Shown here: positions 1 through 6,617 of the stretch, piece after piece
How positions within the stretch are numbered: position 1 is the stretch's first letter
Layout of the letters: each line of letters starts with the position of its first letter
DNA from: Bacteroidota bacterium
GTDB taxonomy: Bacteria > Bacteroidota > Bacteroidia > Chitinophagales > Chitinophagaceae
Reading direction: 5' to 3'
DNA length: 14,053 nt
NCBI GenBank assembly: GCA_028876035.1
Contig: JAGWTK010000062.1
Coordinates: forward strand, 1 to 14,053
Notes under the pieces: model-generated
Seen by the model: the letters and a program-made list of their open reading frames with translations, nothing else
What the model was told of the DNA's origin: nothing
Databases searched by the model: none
Position numbers and translations under genes: made by a program

Positions 1-1
1 T

Positions 2-20
2 GAACTAAAAACTAAGAACG
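2..20. repeat. Partial heptamer array at the left edge
   Basis: Two adjacent 7-bp units ending in ACTAA (2-8 GAACTAA and 9-15 AAACTAA) are followed by a degenerate start of a third (GAACG). The phase and the ACTAA core match the longer array at 59-107, so this is probably the same repeat family. The window edge cuts it, so its true length is unknown. Confidence 0.5.
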
Positions 21-58
21 CTTCCCAACGAAGGTCGGACCAATAATTCCAGACTGTC

Positions 59-107
59 CGACTAACGACTAAAGACTAAGGACTATCGACTAAGGACTAT
101 CGACTAA
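59..107. repeat. Seven-copy tandem 7-bp repeat array
   Basis: Seven consecutive heptamers can be read without a gap: CGACTAA, CGACTAA, AGACTAA, GGACTAT, CGACTAA, GGACTAT, CGACTAA. On the minus strand the unit reads TTAGTCG/ATAGTCC. Because 7 is not a multiple of 3, the TAA inside ACTAA falls in all three plus frames (63, 70 and 77), and CTA (TAG on minus) recurs in every copy. The array therefore stops translation in all six frames. It overlaps the 3' end of the histidine kinase gene and provides its stop codon at 97-99. Confidence 0.85.
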
Positions 108-1431
108 TCAGCGGGATCTCAATCGTAAAACTCGTTCCCCTGACCGGTGCGCTGTCAACTTTGATCTTACCCCCGTGCGCATCAACCATTGTTTTAACAT
201 AGCTGAGGCCAAGGCCAAAACCTTTTACATTGTGGACGTTACCGGTATGGGCGCGGTAGAATTTCTCAAAGATTCGCTTCTGGGTTTCTTTGTTCATGCC
301 GATGCCATTGTCTTCAATACGCACCTGTATAGAACGGCCGATATTAACCGTGCTTATTTTTATAACCAGGTTGTCTTTGGAATATTTAACGGCGTTGTCA
401 ACAAGGTTAGAAATCAGGTTGGTGAAATGCACTTCGTCTGCGCTGATGGTATCCTGCGCCGCATTGAGTTGCAGAATGGCCTGTGCATTCTTATCTTCCA
501 GCTGAAGGCGGAAATTGTCCAGCACATTGTCGATCACTTCATGAACCTGGATCGCGGTCCTGTTAAGCTGTATTTCCTGGCGTTCCATCAAAGATGCCTG
601 CAGGATGGTTTCTACCTGCTTGTTCATTCGCTTGTTTTCCTCTTTGATGATACTGCTGAAATAACTCATCTTATCGCGGTCCTGTAAAACTTTTTCATTT
701 CGCAGTGCATCCACTGCCAGGGAAATGGTGGCCAACGGCGTTTTGAACTCATGCGTCATATTGTTGATGAAGTCGTTCTTGATTTCACTGGTCTTCTTTT
801 GCCTAAGCAAAGCCCGAACCGTAACAAAAAAGGCCGCACAGATAATAAGTGTAAACAAGATGGCGCCAATCATCAGCCAGCGCAATTGGCGGTAGATATT
901 TGTCTTTACATCCGGCACCACCAGTATCATCAACTCCTCCGGAATCAGGTTTTCGTATTCAGTAGGTACCTGGAGGGGATAGATAAATTTTTTATTGTTG
1001 ACGGTGTCTTCAATGACCTTGAGCAGGTTGGCAGATTTTAATTCATAAGGATTAAGCCCGATGGTGGATGAAATGCCGAACTCGAATTGTACATCCTTGA
1101 TACCATTCGCATCAAATGCTTTCTTTAGCTTCTCTTCAATTTCAAAAGGCGTATAGTTTTTGGCGATGGTAGATGGTTTAAGCAGTTCATTGAGCAGCTG
1201 ATCGCTCGGCATAATGATACCCGGACGAAATTTCGGATTCTTCAAACTCGGCAGGGTGCCTTTTTGTTCCATGAGTTCGGTGCCCACCATCTGCATCGAC
1301 CTGGCAACTTTTTCAGTTAATTGCTCTTCCTTGATCAGCAACATCGTTTTAATCCAGGAAACCTGGATCACGATAATGCCCAGAAGGGAGGCAGTAATCA
1401 ATAAAATGATGACAGGTAAAATTTTCTTCAT
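97..1431 (-). CDS. Membrane sensor histidine kinase
   Basis: A two-component sensor kinase of 444 residues that should autophosphorylate on histidine and pass the phosphate to a response regulator. Visible parts in order: a transmembrane helix at about 5-27, an extracytoplasmic sensor region of about 28-183 with no recognised domain, a second transmembrane helix at about 184-206, a HisKA dimerisation domain with the phospho-acceptor H227 in NNMTHEFKTP, and a HATPase domain. The HATPase domain has an N box (SNLVDNAVKY, 341-350), G1 box (EDNGIGM, 373-379), F box (FEKFYR, 388-393) and G2 box (GFGLGL, 404-409). All catalytic motifs are intact. The HisKA sequence resembles RprX-type kinases of Bacteroidota, which is a family impression only. 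The ATG at 1431 precedes a typical membrane-anchor start. No response regulator is present here; it could lie left of the window, downstream of this gene. The stop codon and last residues come from the heptamer array. Confidence 0.95.
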   Translation of the reverse strand: MKKILPVIILLITASLLGIIVIQVSWIKTMLLIKEEQLTEKVARSMQMVGTELMEQKGTLPSLKNPKFRPGIIMPSDQLLNELLKPSTIAKNYTPFEIEEKLKKAFDANGIKDVQFEFGISSTIGLNPYELKSANLLKVIEDTVNNKKFIYPLQVPTEYENLIPEELMILVVPDVKTNIYRQLRWLMIGAILFTLIICAAFFVTVRALLRQKKTSEIKNDFINNMTHEFKTPLATISLAVDALRNEKVLQDRDKMSYFSSIIKEENKRMNKQVETILQASLMERQEIQLNRTAIQVHEVIDNVLDNFRLQLEDKNAQAILQLNAAQDTISADEVHFTNLISNLVDNAVKYSKDNLVIKISTVNIGRSIQVRIEDNGIGMNKETQKRIFEKFYRAHTGNVHNVKGFGLGLSYVKTMVDAHGGKIKVDSAPVRGTSFTIEIPLISR

Positions 1432-1578
1432 TGCTGCAAAAATAACAGAGCGGAATGGCTTTTGCGGAAGGCTCAGCCGGAGCAGGCTGCTTTTTAACTA
1501 AGGTTTGGCAGGGTCTCCGGGGGCCTAAACTTCCCACAAAGATTTTGATTTGCCAATATAATAAGTAATTTAGAATGT

Positions 1579-2133
1579 ATGGTACAGCCCGGCGCCGGTA
1601 TATTGTTGATTGCAGACCCTTTCCTCCAGGATCCCAACTTCAAAAGAACGGTGGTTATTCTTTGTGATCACCAGGAGGGCGAAGGTTCCTTTGGCTTTGT
1701 ATTGAACCGGGTATACGAATATTCGCTCAATGAACTGGTCACCGCCGCAGAAGACCTGCACCTGCCCGTATATTATGGCGGACCCGTGCAAATGGATACT
1801 GTCCATTTCCTGCACCAATATCCGGATCTTATTCCAGGTGGTACTGAAATAACCCGGGGCATTTTCTGGGGTGGCGATTTTTCCACCGCGATTGAATTGC
1901 TTCGAACTGGTGCCGCCGACGCGCGGAAGATTCGCTTTTATATCGGCTACAGCGGCTGGGATGCCGGCCAGTTGGATGAGGAACTCAAAGAAAAGTCCTG
2001 GTTGCTGGCCAATGCTAACCGACCCATCGTTTTTCATACCGACCATGAAGCCATTTGGAAGGAAGCCATCAAGTTGCTGGGGGCCGACTATGAGATGCTC
2101 ATTAATTTTCCCATCGACCCAAGACTAAACTAA
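1579..2133 (+). CDS. YqgE/AlgH family protein
   Basis: A 184-residue cytoplasmic protein of the YqgE/AlgH (DUF179, UPF0301) family. The biochemical role of this family is not firmly established; AlgH was first described as an alginate-regulation factor in Pseudomonas. Family hallmarks are visible: an N-terminal block at 13-44 with DPFLQDPNFKRTVV and GSFGFVLNR, YYGGPV at 65-70, and GYSGWDAGQLDEEL at 123-136. The C-terminus DPRLN fits Bacteroidota members. Length is normal. The start is the ATG at 1579; a nearby ATG at 1575 is out of frame. The gene is divergent from the histidine kinase with 147 bp between them, and it is followed by a clear terminator, so it is probably monocistronic. No good -7 box was found upstream. 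Confidence 0.93.
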   Translation: MVQPGAGILLIADPFLQDPNFKRTVVILCDHQEGEGSFGFVLNRVYEYSLNELVTAAEDLHLPVYYGGPVQMDTVHFLHQYPDLIPGGTEITRGIFWGGDFSTAIELLRTGAADARKIRFYIGYSGWDAGQLDEELKEKSWLLANANRPIVFHTDHEAIWKEAIKLLGADYEMLINFPIDPRLN

Positions 2134-2152
2134 GGATTGCAACTTTTTGATA

Positions 2153-2182
2153 AAAATGCCCGGCCATTTGACCGGGCATTTT
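2153..2182. terminator. Bidirectional intrinsic terminator
   Basis: A perfect 11-bp stem, AAAATGCCCGG (2153-2163) with CCGGGCATTTT (2172-2182), encloses an 8-nt loop. The A tract on one side and the T tract on the other give a U-rich end in both directions. It sits between the convergent AlgH-family gene and the beta-barrel gene, so it can terminate both. Confidence 0.88.
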
Positions 2183-2199
2183 ATTGTTCAAACATCACA

Positions 2200-2820
2200 C
2201 TACTGCTCCAGTGGAAAACTGATCCCAATCCGACCGCTCACGCTATTCAAGTTAGTAATACCTGCATAGTTAAACGGCATATAGTTGTACGCAGCACTTA
2301 CACTGATCCCAGCAGGCGTTCCTTTTCTAAAGGGCACAAACAAGCCGAGCTCTGGTCTTGCCGCGAAGCCAAATTTTGATTTTGAATCGCTGCTGAATTC
2401 ACCCGCGTACTGTTTATACGTAATGATATTGCCGCCCAGGCCCAGCGACAAAAATGGCTGAACGGACTTGTCGGGCGCGAACCAATATTGTCCCTTCAAC
2501 AGTATCGGCACGGTTTGTACATTGTTGGTGACGACAGCCGAGATATCACTTCCATCCGTGGTTTTGTACAACTGCCGGGGAAACTTTTCATAAAACACCT
2601 GTGAACCGCTCTCAAGTCCGGCCGAGAACTGGTTACTGATTCGGTAGCTCAACTCAGCTCCAAAGCCGGCAAAAGAAGTTTTGCTAACAAGATCTTTAAA
2701 TGAACTGCCGAGTGGCGTCGCGGTCGAATAATTCAATTTCAGTGAAAGTGTATTTTGCTGTGCTTCGAGATGCCCGAACACAATACCCAGCAGCAGCAAA
2801 AACATCGGAATTTTTTTCAT
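2200..2820 (-). CDS. Outer-membrane beta-barrel protein
   Basis: A 206-residue secreted protein with a signal peptide (MKKIPMFLLLLGIVFGHLEA, probable cleavage before QQ at about residue 21). It is followed by alternating short hydrophobic/polar strands separated by turns, as in small 8-strand-type outer-membrane barrels (porin-like, PF13568/OmpW-like). Examples of strand pairs are GFGAELSYRIS, FLSLGLGGNIITY and GISVSAAYNYMPF. It ends in ISFPLEQ rather than the classical terminal aromatic residue. The ATG at 2820 is chosen because the slightly longer frame would need a TTG start two codons upstream. It lies 12 bp after the lipoprotein gene and is probably cotranscribed with it. Ligand or pore function cannot be deduced. 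Confidence 0.85.
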   Translation of the reverse strand: MKKIPMFLLLLGIVFGHLEAQQNTLSLKLNYSTATPLGSSFKDLVSKTSFAGFGAELSYRISNQFSAGLESGSQVFYEKFPRQLYKTTDGSDISAVVTNNVQTVPILLKGQYWFAPDKSVQPFLSLGLGGNIITYKQYAGEFSSDSKSKFGFAARPELGLFVPFRKGTPAGISVSAAYNYMPFNYAGITNLNSVSGRIGISFPLEQ

Positions 2821-2832
2821 ATTCAAAACGTT

Positions 2833-3465
2833 TTATTGGTTCGATTTCAAATAAGGTGATTGATCAAACAGGGCCTGGATGCCCGGAGCAATGGCAGGTA
2901 TGTTGAAAATGCCTTCACCGCGTATCACGCCGTTCCAAACAGATTTGATCTTTCCGGTACCTCCGGCATCTTTCAAATCGAACAGGTCAATTGATACCAC
3001 CCCTTCATTCACCTGGTAGGTTCCAATATAGGACCCGTAATAACCATATCCCGGATAGCCCCAATAATAGGGATCCCAGTAACCATAGTAACCATCATAA
3101 TAATTACCATAGTCGATGTACCCGGTATAGGTATTAACAATGTTGTTTACATTGATCCCCATATCTGGTTGCTGGGTCTTGCTTACACGCGTATAACCTC
3201 TTTGCGTAAGCGCGGTAGCGATGGCTTCAATCATCGTGGAGTCGTAAGCGTCGCGCGTTTTCTCCCGCAACTTGCCATTGCTGATGATCGCGACCGAATC
3301 AGAGATGCTGAAAGTTTTAAAAGCGGCGAAATTGGTCGTGCTGTCGTGGTTCGTGATGTAAATCCGGGTGTCCGCTTCACTCAACTTGCTTACAGGGTCT
3401 TTGGTACAGCCGGCCAGCACCGCCACCAGCATGCACCAGGCAGGAACAATTGCATATCTCTTCAT
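2833..3465 (-). CDS. DUF4136-type lipoprotein, tyrosine-rich
   Basis: A 210-residue lipoprotein with a clear signal and lipobox (LAGC, lipidated C20). The mature part fits the DUF4136 family: an N-terminal block with FAAFKTFSI (47-55), a helix with IATALTQRGYTRV (82-94), and a late WNGVIRGEG segment (177-185). These proteins are common and uncharacterised in Bacteroidota envelopes. Residues 113-150 are extremely aromatic, with 16 tyrosines and 2 tryptophans in 38 residues, mixed with glycine. This suggests an exposed or amyloid-like/stacking loop rather than a catalytic site. It is first in a two-gene operon with the beta-barrel protein 12 bp downstream, so the two may work together at the outer membrane. 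Start ATG at 3465. No convincing promoter box was seen in the upstream 270 bp. Confidence 0.85.
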   Translation of the reverse strand: MKRYAIVPAWCMLVAVLAGCTKDPVSKLSEADTRIYITNHDSTTNFAAFKTFSISDSVAIISNGKLREKTRDAYDSTMIEAIATALTQRGYTRVSKTQQPDMGINVNNIVNTYTGYIDYGNYYDGYYGYWDPYYWGYPGYGYYGSYIGTYQVNEGVVSIDLFDLKDAGGTGKIKSVWNGVIRGEGIFNIPAIAPGIQALFDQSPYLKSNQ

Positions 3466-3627
3466 GGTTCTGTTTTTTTAGATACCATTTGACCCACAAA
3501 GAGAATACCTGTTTAACTGGCCGTTTACCGACTTAACGTTGGTGTAACAATTACCGCAAAAACGGATTAAATGCCCGTTAAGCCACTGCCCGCTACTGAA
3601 CGATTGAGCTCTCCAGGTGTTTCCAAC

Positions 3628-3650
3628 AAAAAACCCCGTTTTGGGGGGGC
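3628..3650 (-). terminator. Probable terminator of the atpD-atpC unit
   Basis: Read on the minus strand, a C-run (C7), an A4C spacer and G4 are followed directly by six Ts. This gives a short 4-bp GC stem with a U tract. It lies about 85 bp after the atpC stop codon and before the lipoprotein operon begins. The stem is short, so strength is uncertain. An alternative pairing of AAAAC with GTTTT is also possible. Confidence 0.5.
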
Positions 3651-3735
3651 TCAAGAACATGGAACCTTATACTAACCTGTCTTTAAAAGGATTTGAACAT
3701 GGATTTCCATAGCGCAATATCTCAAGGCAAATAGA

Positions 3736-4005
3736 TTATGCCGTTTCCTCAGGAGCGGTGGCACCTTCTACCAATACCGTTACTTTGTTGTTGAGCACTT
3801 CCACGAATCCGCTCTGGATCGCAAAAGCAGCAACATTCTTCATTGATTTATCTTTGAGCACTTTCAAACTGCCGGCCTTCAGTGCACTCACCAGCGGCGC
3901 GTGTTTGTCCAGCACTTCAAAGCTACCACCGATACCGGGCAACTGCACGCCGTAGACGGTGTCGCTGAATATTTTTTTTACGGGAGTGAGTATTTCGAGT
4001 TCCAT
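3736..4005 (-). CDS. atpC: F1 ATP synthase epsilon subunit
   Basis: An 89-residue epsilon subunit of the F1Fo ATP synthase, part of the central stalk with gamma. The N-terminal beta-sandwich is recognisable from MELEILTPVKKIFSD at the start, GIGGSFEVLDKHAPLVSALKAG (24-45, including H35) and FAIQSGFVEVLNNKVTVLVE (61-80). The C-terminal two-helix domain found in proteobacterial epsilon (about 135-140 residues) is absent. Short forms are usual in Bacteroidota, so this is not a truncation. The reading frame ends with an acidic tail. It is the last gene of the atpD-atpC unit but is separated from atpD by an inserted four-helix-bundle gene. Start ATG at 4005. Confidence 0.95.
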   Translation of the reverse strand: MELEILTPVKKIFSDTVYGVQLPGIGGSFEVLDKHAPLVSALKAGSLKVLKDKSMKNVAAFAIQSGFVEVLNNKVTVLVEGATAPEETA

Positions 4006-4030
4006 TATTAGCTATTTAGTATGCGTAAAG

Positions 4031-4055
4031 GGTACTTAGTACTCAGTACTTAGAC
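4031..4055. repeat. Left arm of inverted heptamer repeat around the IVP gene
   Basis: Three 7-bp units (GGTACTT, AGTACTC, AGTACTT) are followed by AGAC. The segment matches the reverse complement of 4553-4577 at 21 of 25 positions and includes a perfect 15-bp core GTACTTAGTACTCAG (4032-4046). It lies between the start of atpC and the end of the four-helix-bundle gene. Confidence 0.85.
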
Positions 4056-4076
4056 ACCGCCTACAATTTATTAAAA

Positions 4077-4436
4077 TCAATCTTCGGCAGAAAGGGACCT
4101 ATAAAACGCCGAAATCATTTTATACACTTGTATTATATCCTCTCCAACCTCGATAAGTACCTGCTCTTCTATGTAATTAAACCGAAACGCTAGTTCAAGC
4201 TGCGTTTGGAGTTCATTGCAGGAGCCCATGGCAATTTCTAAAAAGTACCTAAACTGACGCCTCGTTCCCCTACCTGCGCCTTCCGCAATATTCGATGGGA
4301 CCGAAACAGAACAACGCTTCATCTGGCTGGCCATACCATATCGCTCATCAACCGGTAAATTCCCGGATATCCGGTAAATCTGCTCAGCCAGGTCCATGGA
4401 GCGCCTCCAAACTGCCAGTTTTCTAAAGTCGTGCAT
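4077..4436 (-). CDS. Four-helix-bundle protein, IVP (23S rRNA intervening sequence) family
   Basis: A 119-residue protein of the four-helix-bundle/S23 family (TIGR02436-type). Related proteins are encoded in intervening sequences of 23S rRNA and include the Avd accessory proteins of diversity-generating retroelements. The signature is nearly complete: MHDFRKLAVWRRSMDLAEQI at 1-20, ERYGMASQMKRCSVSVPSNI at 31-50, AEGAGRG at 51-57, and FLEIAMGSCNELQTQLELA at 65-83. The family forms a positively charged pentameric barrel that is thought to bind nucleic acid; the function of stand-alone copies is unknown. The ATG at 4436 is chosen because the family starts at this point. The frame stays open to 4595 but there it reads through the heptamer repeat and has no family sequence. 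It sits between atpD (162 bp) and atpC (71 bp) and is flanked by inverted heptamer arrays. No reverse transcriptase or template repeat is nearby, so a retroelement role is not supported. Confidence 0.9.
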   Translation of the reverse strand: MHDFRKLAVWRRSMDLAEQIYRISGNLPVDERYGMASQMKRCSVSVPSNIAEGAGRGTRRQFRYFLEIAMGSCNELQTQLELAFRFNYIEEQVLIEVGEDIIQVYKMISAFYRSLSAED

Positions 4437-4552
4437 GATATACGAATATTTATCCTGCACAAAGTAGAGTGTATAACTAAGCGTCAGAGAACTAAAACAT
4501 CCGGCACTACAGGGATTTTCACCCTTTTTCTGGAGCATTTTACACAGCGACA

Positions 4553-4577
4553 GTCTGAGTACTAAGTACTCCGTACC
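4553..4577. repeat. Right arm of inverted heptamer repeat around the IVP gene
   Basis: Units AGTACTA, AGTACTC and CGTACC(T) are preceded by GTCTG. The core CTGAGTACTAAGTAC (4555-4569) is the exact reverse complement of 4032-4046, and the full 25-bp arm matches the left arm at 21 of 25 positions. It lies 21 bp beyond the atpD stop codon. Confidence 0.85.
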
Positions 4578-4598
4578 TCCTCCGCTCAGTAGCAAAAT

Positions 4599-6095
4599 TT
4601 ACTTCGCCTGCGCCAGCAACTTCTTACCCTTCTCAATTGCGTCTTCAATGGTACCTACCAGGTTGAAGGCTGCTTCGGGGTATTCGTCTACTTCACCGTC
4701 CATGATCATGTTGAAACCACGGATGGTGTCTTCGATGCTTACAAACACACCTTTCAAACCAGTGAACTGTTCGGCCACGTGGAAAGGCTGTGACAAGAAA
4801 CGTTGTACGCGGCGTGCACGTGATACAGTCAGCTTATCCTCATCACTCAGTTCATCCATACCGAGGATGGCGATGATATCCTGCAATTCTTTATAACGCT
4901 GGAGGATCAGTTTTACCCGGTTGGCAGTGTTGTAGTGTGCATCCCCTACAATCATCGGGGTAAGAATCCTTGAAGTAGAATCCAGGGGATCCACGGCAGG
5001 ATAGATACCAAGGTCAGCAATCTTACGGCTCAATACCGTGGTGGCATCCAGGTGAGCAAAGGTCGTAGCCGGTGCAGGGTCGGTAAGGTCATCCGCAGGT
5101 ACATACACCGCCTGTACTGAGGTGATAGAACCATTGCGCGTAGAAGTGATGCGCTCCTGCATCAATCCCATTTCTGTTGCCAGCGTAGGCTGATAACCTA
5201 CGGCGCTGGGCATACGTCCAAGCAGGGCCGACACCTCGGAACCAGCCTGCGTGAAACGGAAGATATTGTCAACGAAGAACAGGATGTCCTTTCCTTTTCC
5301 CTGGCCATCTCCATCACGGAAATATTCCGCTACGGTCAGTCCGCTCAGCGCCACACGTGCACGTGCACCAGGAGGTTCGTTCATCTGTCCGAATACAAAA
5401 GTCGCTTTTGAATCCTTCAGGCCTTCCATATCCACCTTCTCTAAATCCCATCCGCCTTCTTCCATGCTATGTTTAAACGCATCGCCGTATTTCATGATAC
5501 CGGCTTCAATCATTTCACGCATCAGGTCATTTCCTTCGCGGGTACGCTCTCCCACGCCGGCGAACACTGACAAACCACCATGGCCTTTTGCGATATTATT
5601 GATAAGCTCCTGGATCAATACCGTTTTACCTACACCCGCACCACCAAACAGACCGATTTTACCACCTTTTGCATAAGGCTCAATCAGGTCGATAACTTTA
5701 ATACCGGTAAACAATACTTCCGTTGAAGTGCTCAGGTTTTCGAATAAAGGGGGCTTGGCGTGAATAGCGCGGCCATTCACCTTGCTCACCTGGGGAAGAC
5801 CATCAATGGCATCACCCGTTACATTAAAAAGACGACCGTTGATGCCGGGGCCGGTAGGCATTGCAATGGGTTTGCCGGTATCAACGACCGCAGTACCGCG
5901 TACAAGACCTTCAGTACCGTCCATGGCTATGGTGCGAACGCTGTCTTCACCCAGATGCTGCTGTACTTCCAAAACCAGGGTATCACCATTCTCCCTTTTC
6001 AGCTCCAGTGAATTGTAAATTTCGGGCAGCTGACCTTCAAACTGAACGTCTACCACCGCACCAATAATTTGCTTGATTTTACCTGTATTAGCCAT
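4599..6095 (-). CDS. atpD: F1 ATP synthase beta subunit
   Basis: The catalytic beta subunit of F1 ATP synthase, 498 residues, of normal length for Bacteroidota. All main motifs are intact: the Walker A loop GGAGVGKT (151-158, with K157), the catalytic glutamate in GERTREG (E183, with R184), the Walker B strand ILFFVDN (271-277), the ALLGRMPSAVGYQPTLATEMG stretch (290-310), and DELSDED in the C-terminal helical domain, matching the DELSEED lever. It acts at the membrane-attached F1 head together with alpha. Only beta and epsilon genes are here; the other atp genes must lie elsewhere, which is common in this phylum. Start ATG at 6095, about 30 bp downstream of the predicted transcription start. 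The gene is followed by the heptamer repeat and the IVP gene before atpC. Confidence 0.99.
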   Translation of the reverse strand: MANTGKIKQIIGAVVDVQFEGQLPEIYNSLELKRENGDTLVLEVQQHLGEDSVRTIAMDGTEGLVRGTAVVDTGKPIAMPTGPGINGRLFNVTGDAIDGLPQVSKVNGRAIHAKPPLFENLSTSTEVLFTGIKVIDLIEPYAKGGKIGLFGGAGVGKTVLIQELINNIAKGHGGLSVFAGVGERTREGNDLMREMIEAGIMKYGDAFKHSMEEGGWDLEKVDMEGLKDSKATFVFGQMNEPPGARARVALSGLTVAEYFRDGDGQGKGKDILFFVDNIFRFTQAGSEVSALLGRMPSAVGYQPTLATEMGLMQERITSTRNGSITSVQAVYVPADDLTDPAPATTFAHLDATTVLSRKIADLGIYPAVDPLDSTSRILTPMIVGDAHYNTANRVKLILQRYKELQDIIAILGMDELSDEDKLTVSRARRVQRFLSQPFHVAEQFTGLKGVFVSIEDTIRGFNMIMDGEVDEYPEAAFNLVGTIEDAIEKGKKLLAQAK

Positions 6096-6132
6096 AATAG
6101 AGCGTATTAAAACGGCGTTTAAAATTTTGCGG

Positions 6133-6165
6133 CAAAGGTAAGGGTTGACTATATAATTCGATCAA
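6133..6165 (-). promoter_or_regulatory. Probable promoter of atpD-atpC
   Basis: On the minus strand there is a perfect Bacteroidota -7 box, TACCTTTG (consensus TAnnTTTG), at 6133-6140. A TTG lies 22 bp upstream at 6163-6165; the usual spacing is near 19, so the -33 element is somewhat distant. The expected transcription start gives a leader of about 30 nt before the atpD ATG. Confidence 0.5.
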
Positions 6166-6266
6166 TTAAAAAGAAAAAAATTACGCCCCTTCATCTGTTC
6201 AAAATCCTGGAAATAAAACGTTGAATTCTAGCGTCCTAAATGGTGATTCGCATTCGCGTGGATGGG

Positions 6267-6617
6267 TTATTTCCGCTTCATAAAAGCCCGGAACGCCATT
6301 TTTGCGATTGTGTACAAACCGGCCTGCTTTGCCATGGTCAGCGCAGTATTGTTTTTGTCTGCGCTCTTGCCATTCACCAGGCGATTCACCAGTGTACGGC
6401 CTGCACTGAACAGGGTTTGACTGATCTTACCAGTTAGCACAGCCGGTACCACTGCATTAGCGCCGGCATAGAATAATTCACCCGGCAACTGTTGCACGCG
6501 CGAACGCAATTCCAGTTCCTGCTGCTTTATTTCTGCAGCCAGCCGGCGTTGCTCGGCCCGCAAACCTTCTTTGGTGAGCAGTGCCGCCTTATTATTGTTC
6601 GCTGTTTTCATCTTCAT
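6267..6617 (-). CDS. Small YqjK-like coiled-coil protein, unknown function
   Basis: A 116-residue protein that I do not recognise by family. Residues about 14-44 are rich in E, Q, R and L and look like a charged coiled coil (AEQRRLAAEIKQQELELRSR). A mildly hydrophobic, alanine- and valine-containing middle follows (48-75), then a basic C-terminus ending FMKRK. It is the last gene of a three-gene cluster and overlaps the end of the holin-like gene by 26 bp, indicating translational coupling. The order YtxH-like, YqjE-like, then a short coiled-coil protein resembles the enterobacterial yqjD-yqjE-yqjK layout, so a YqjK-like role is a position-based guess. The ATG at 6617 is preferred over a TTG at 6626; an ATG at 6611 is also possible. 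Confidence 0.75.
   Translation of the reverse strand: MKMKTANNNKAALLTKEGLRAEQRRLAAEIKQQELELRSRVQQLPGELFYAGANAVVPAVLTGKISQTLFSAGRTLVNRLVNGKSADKNNTALTMAKQAGLYTIAKMAFRAFMKRK

Noticed and set aside
1349..1537. Short minus-strand ORF overlapping the kinase start
   Set aside because: It overlaps a well-supported gene in another frame and has no coding signal of its own.
2124..2137. Heptamer-like AGACTAA-ACTAAGG at the AlgH-family stop codon
   Set aside because: Only one full unit can be read and the final residues DPRLN are typical of the family, so this is native coding sequence rather than a repeat array.
3478..3660. Possible 60-residue ORF upstream of the lipoprotein gene
   Set aside because: It crosses the likely atpDC terminator, has no recognisable domain and looks like a chance frame.
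4077..4436. Diversity-generating retroelement because of Avd similarity
   Set aside because: No reverse transcriptase gene and no template/variable repeat pair are present in the window.
4437..4595. N-terminal extension of the IVP gene up to 4595
   Set aside because: The extra 53 residues are read through the heptamer repeat and match nothing in the family, whose members start at the MHDF-type motif. The ATG at 4436 gives the standard length.
6166..6266. Terminator for the YtxH/holin-like operon
   Set aside because: There is a T-rich stretch on the minus strand but no convincing stem next to it.
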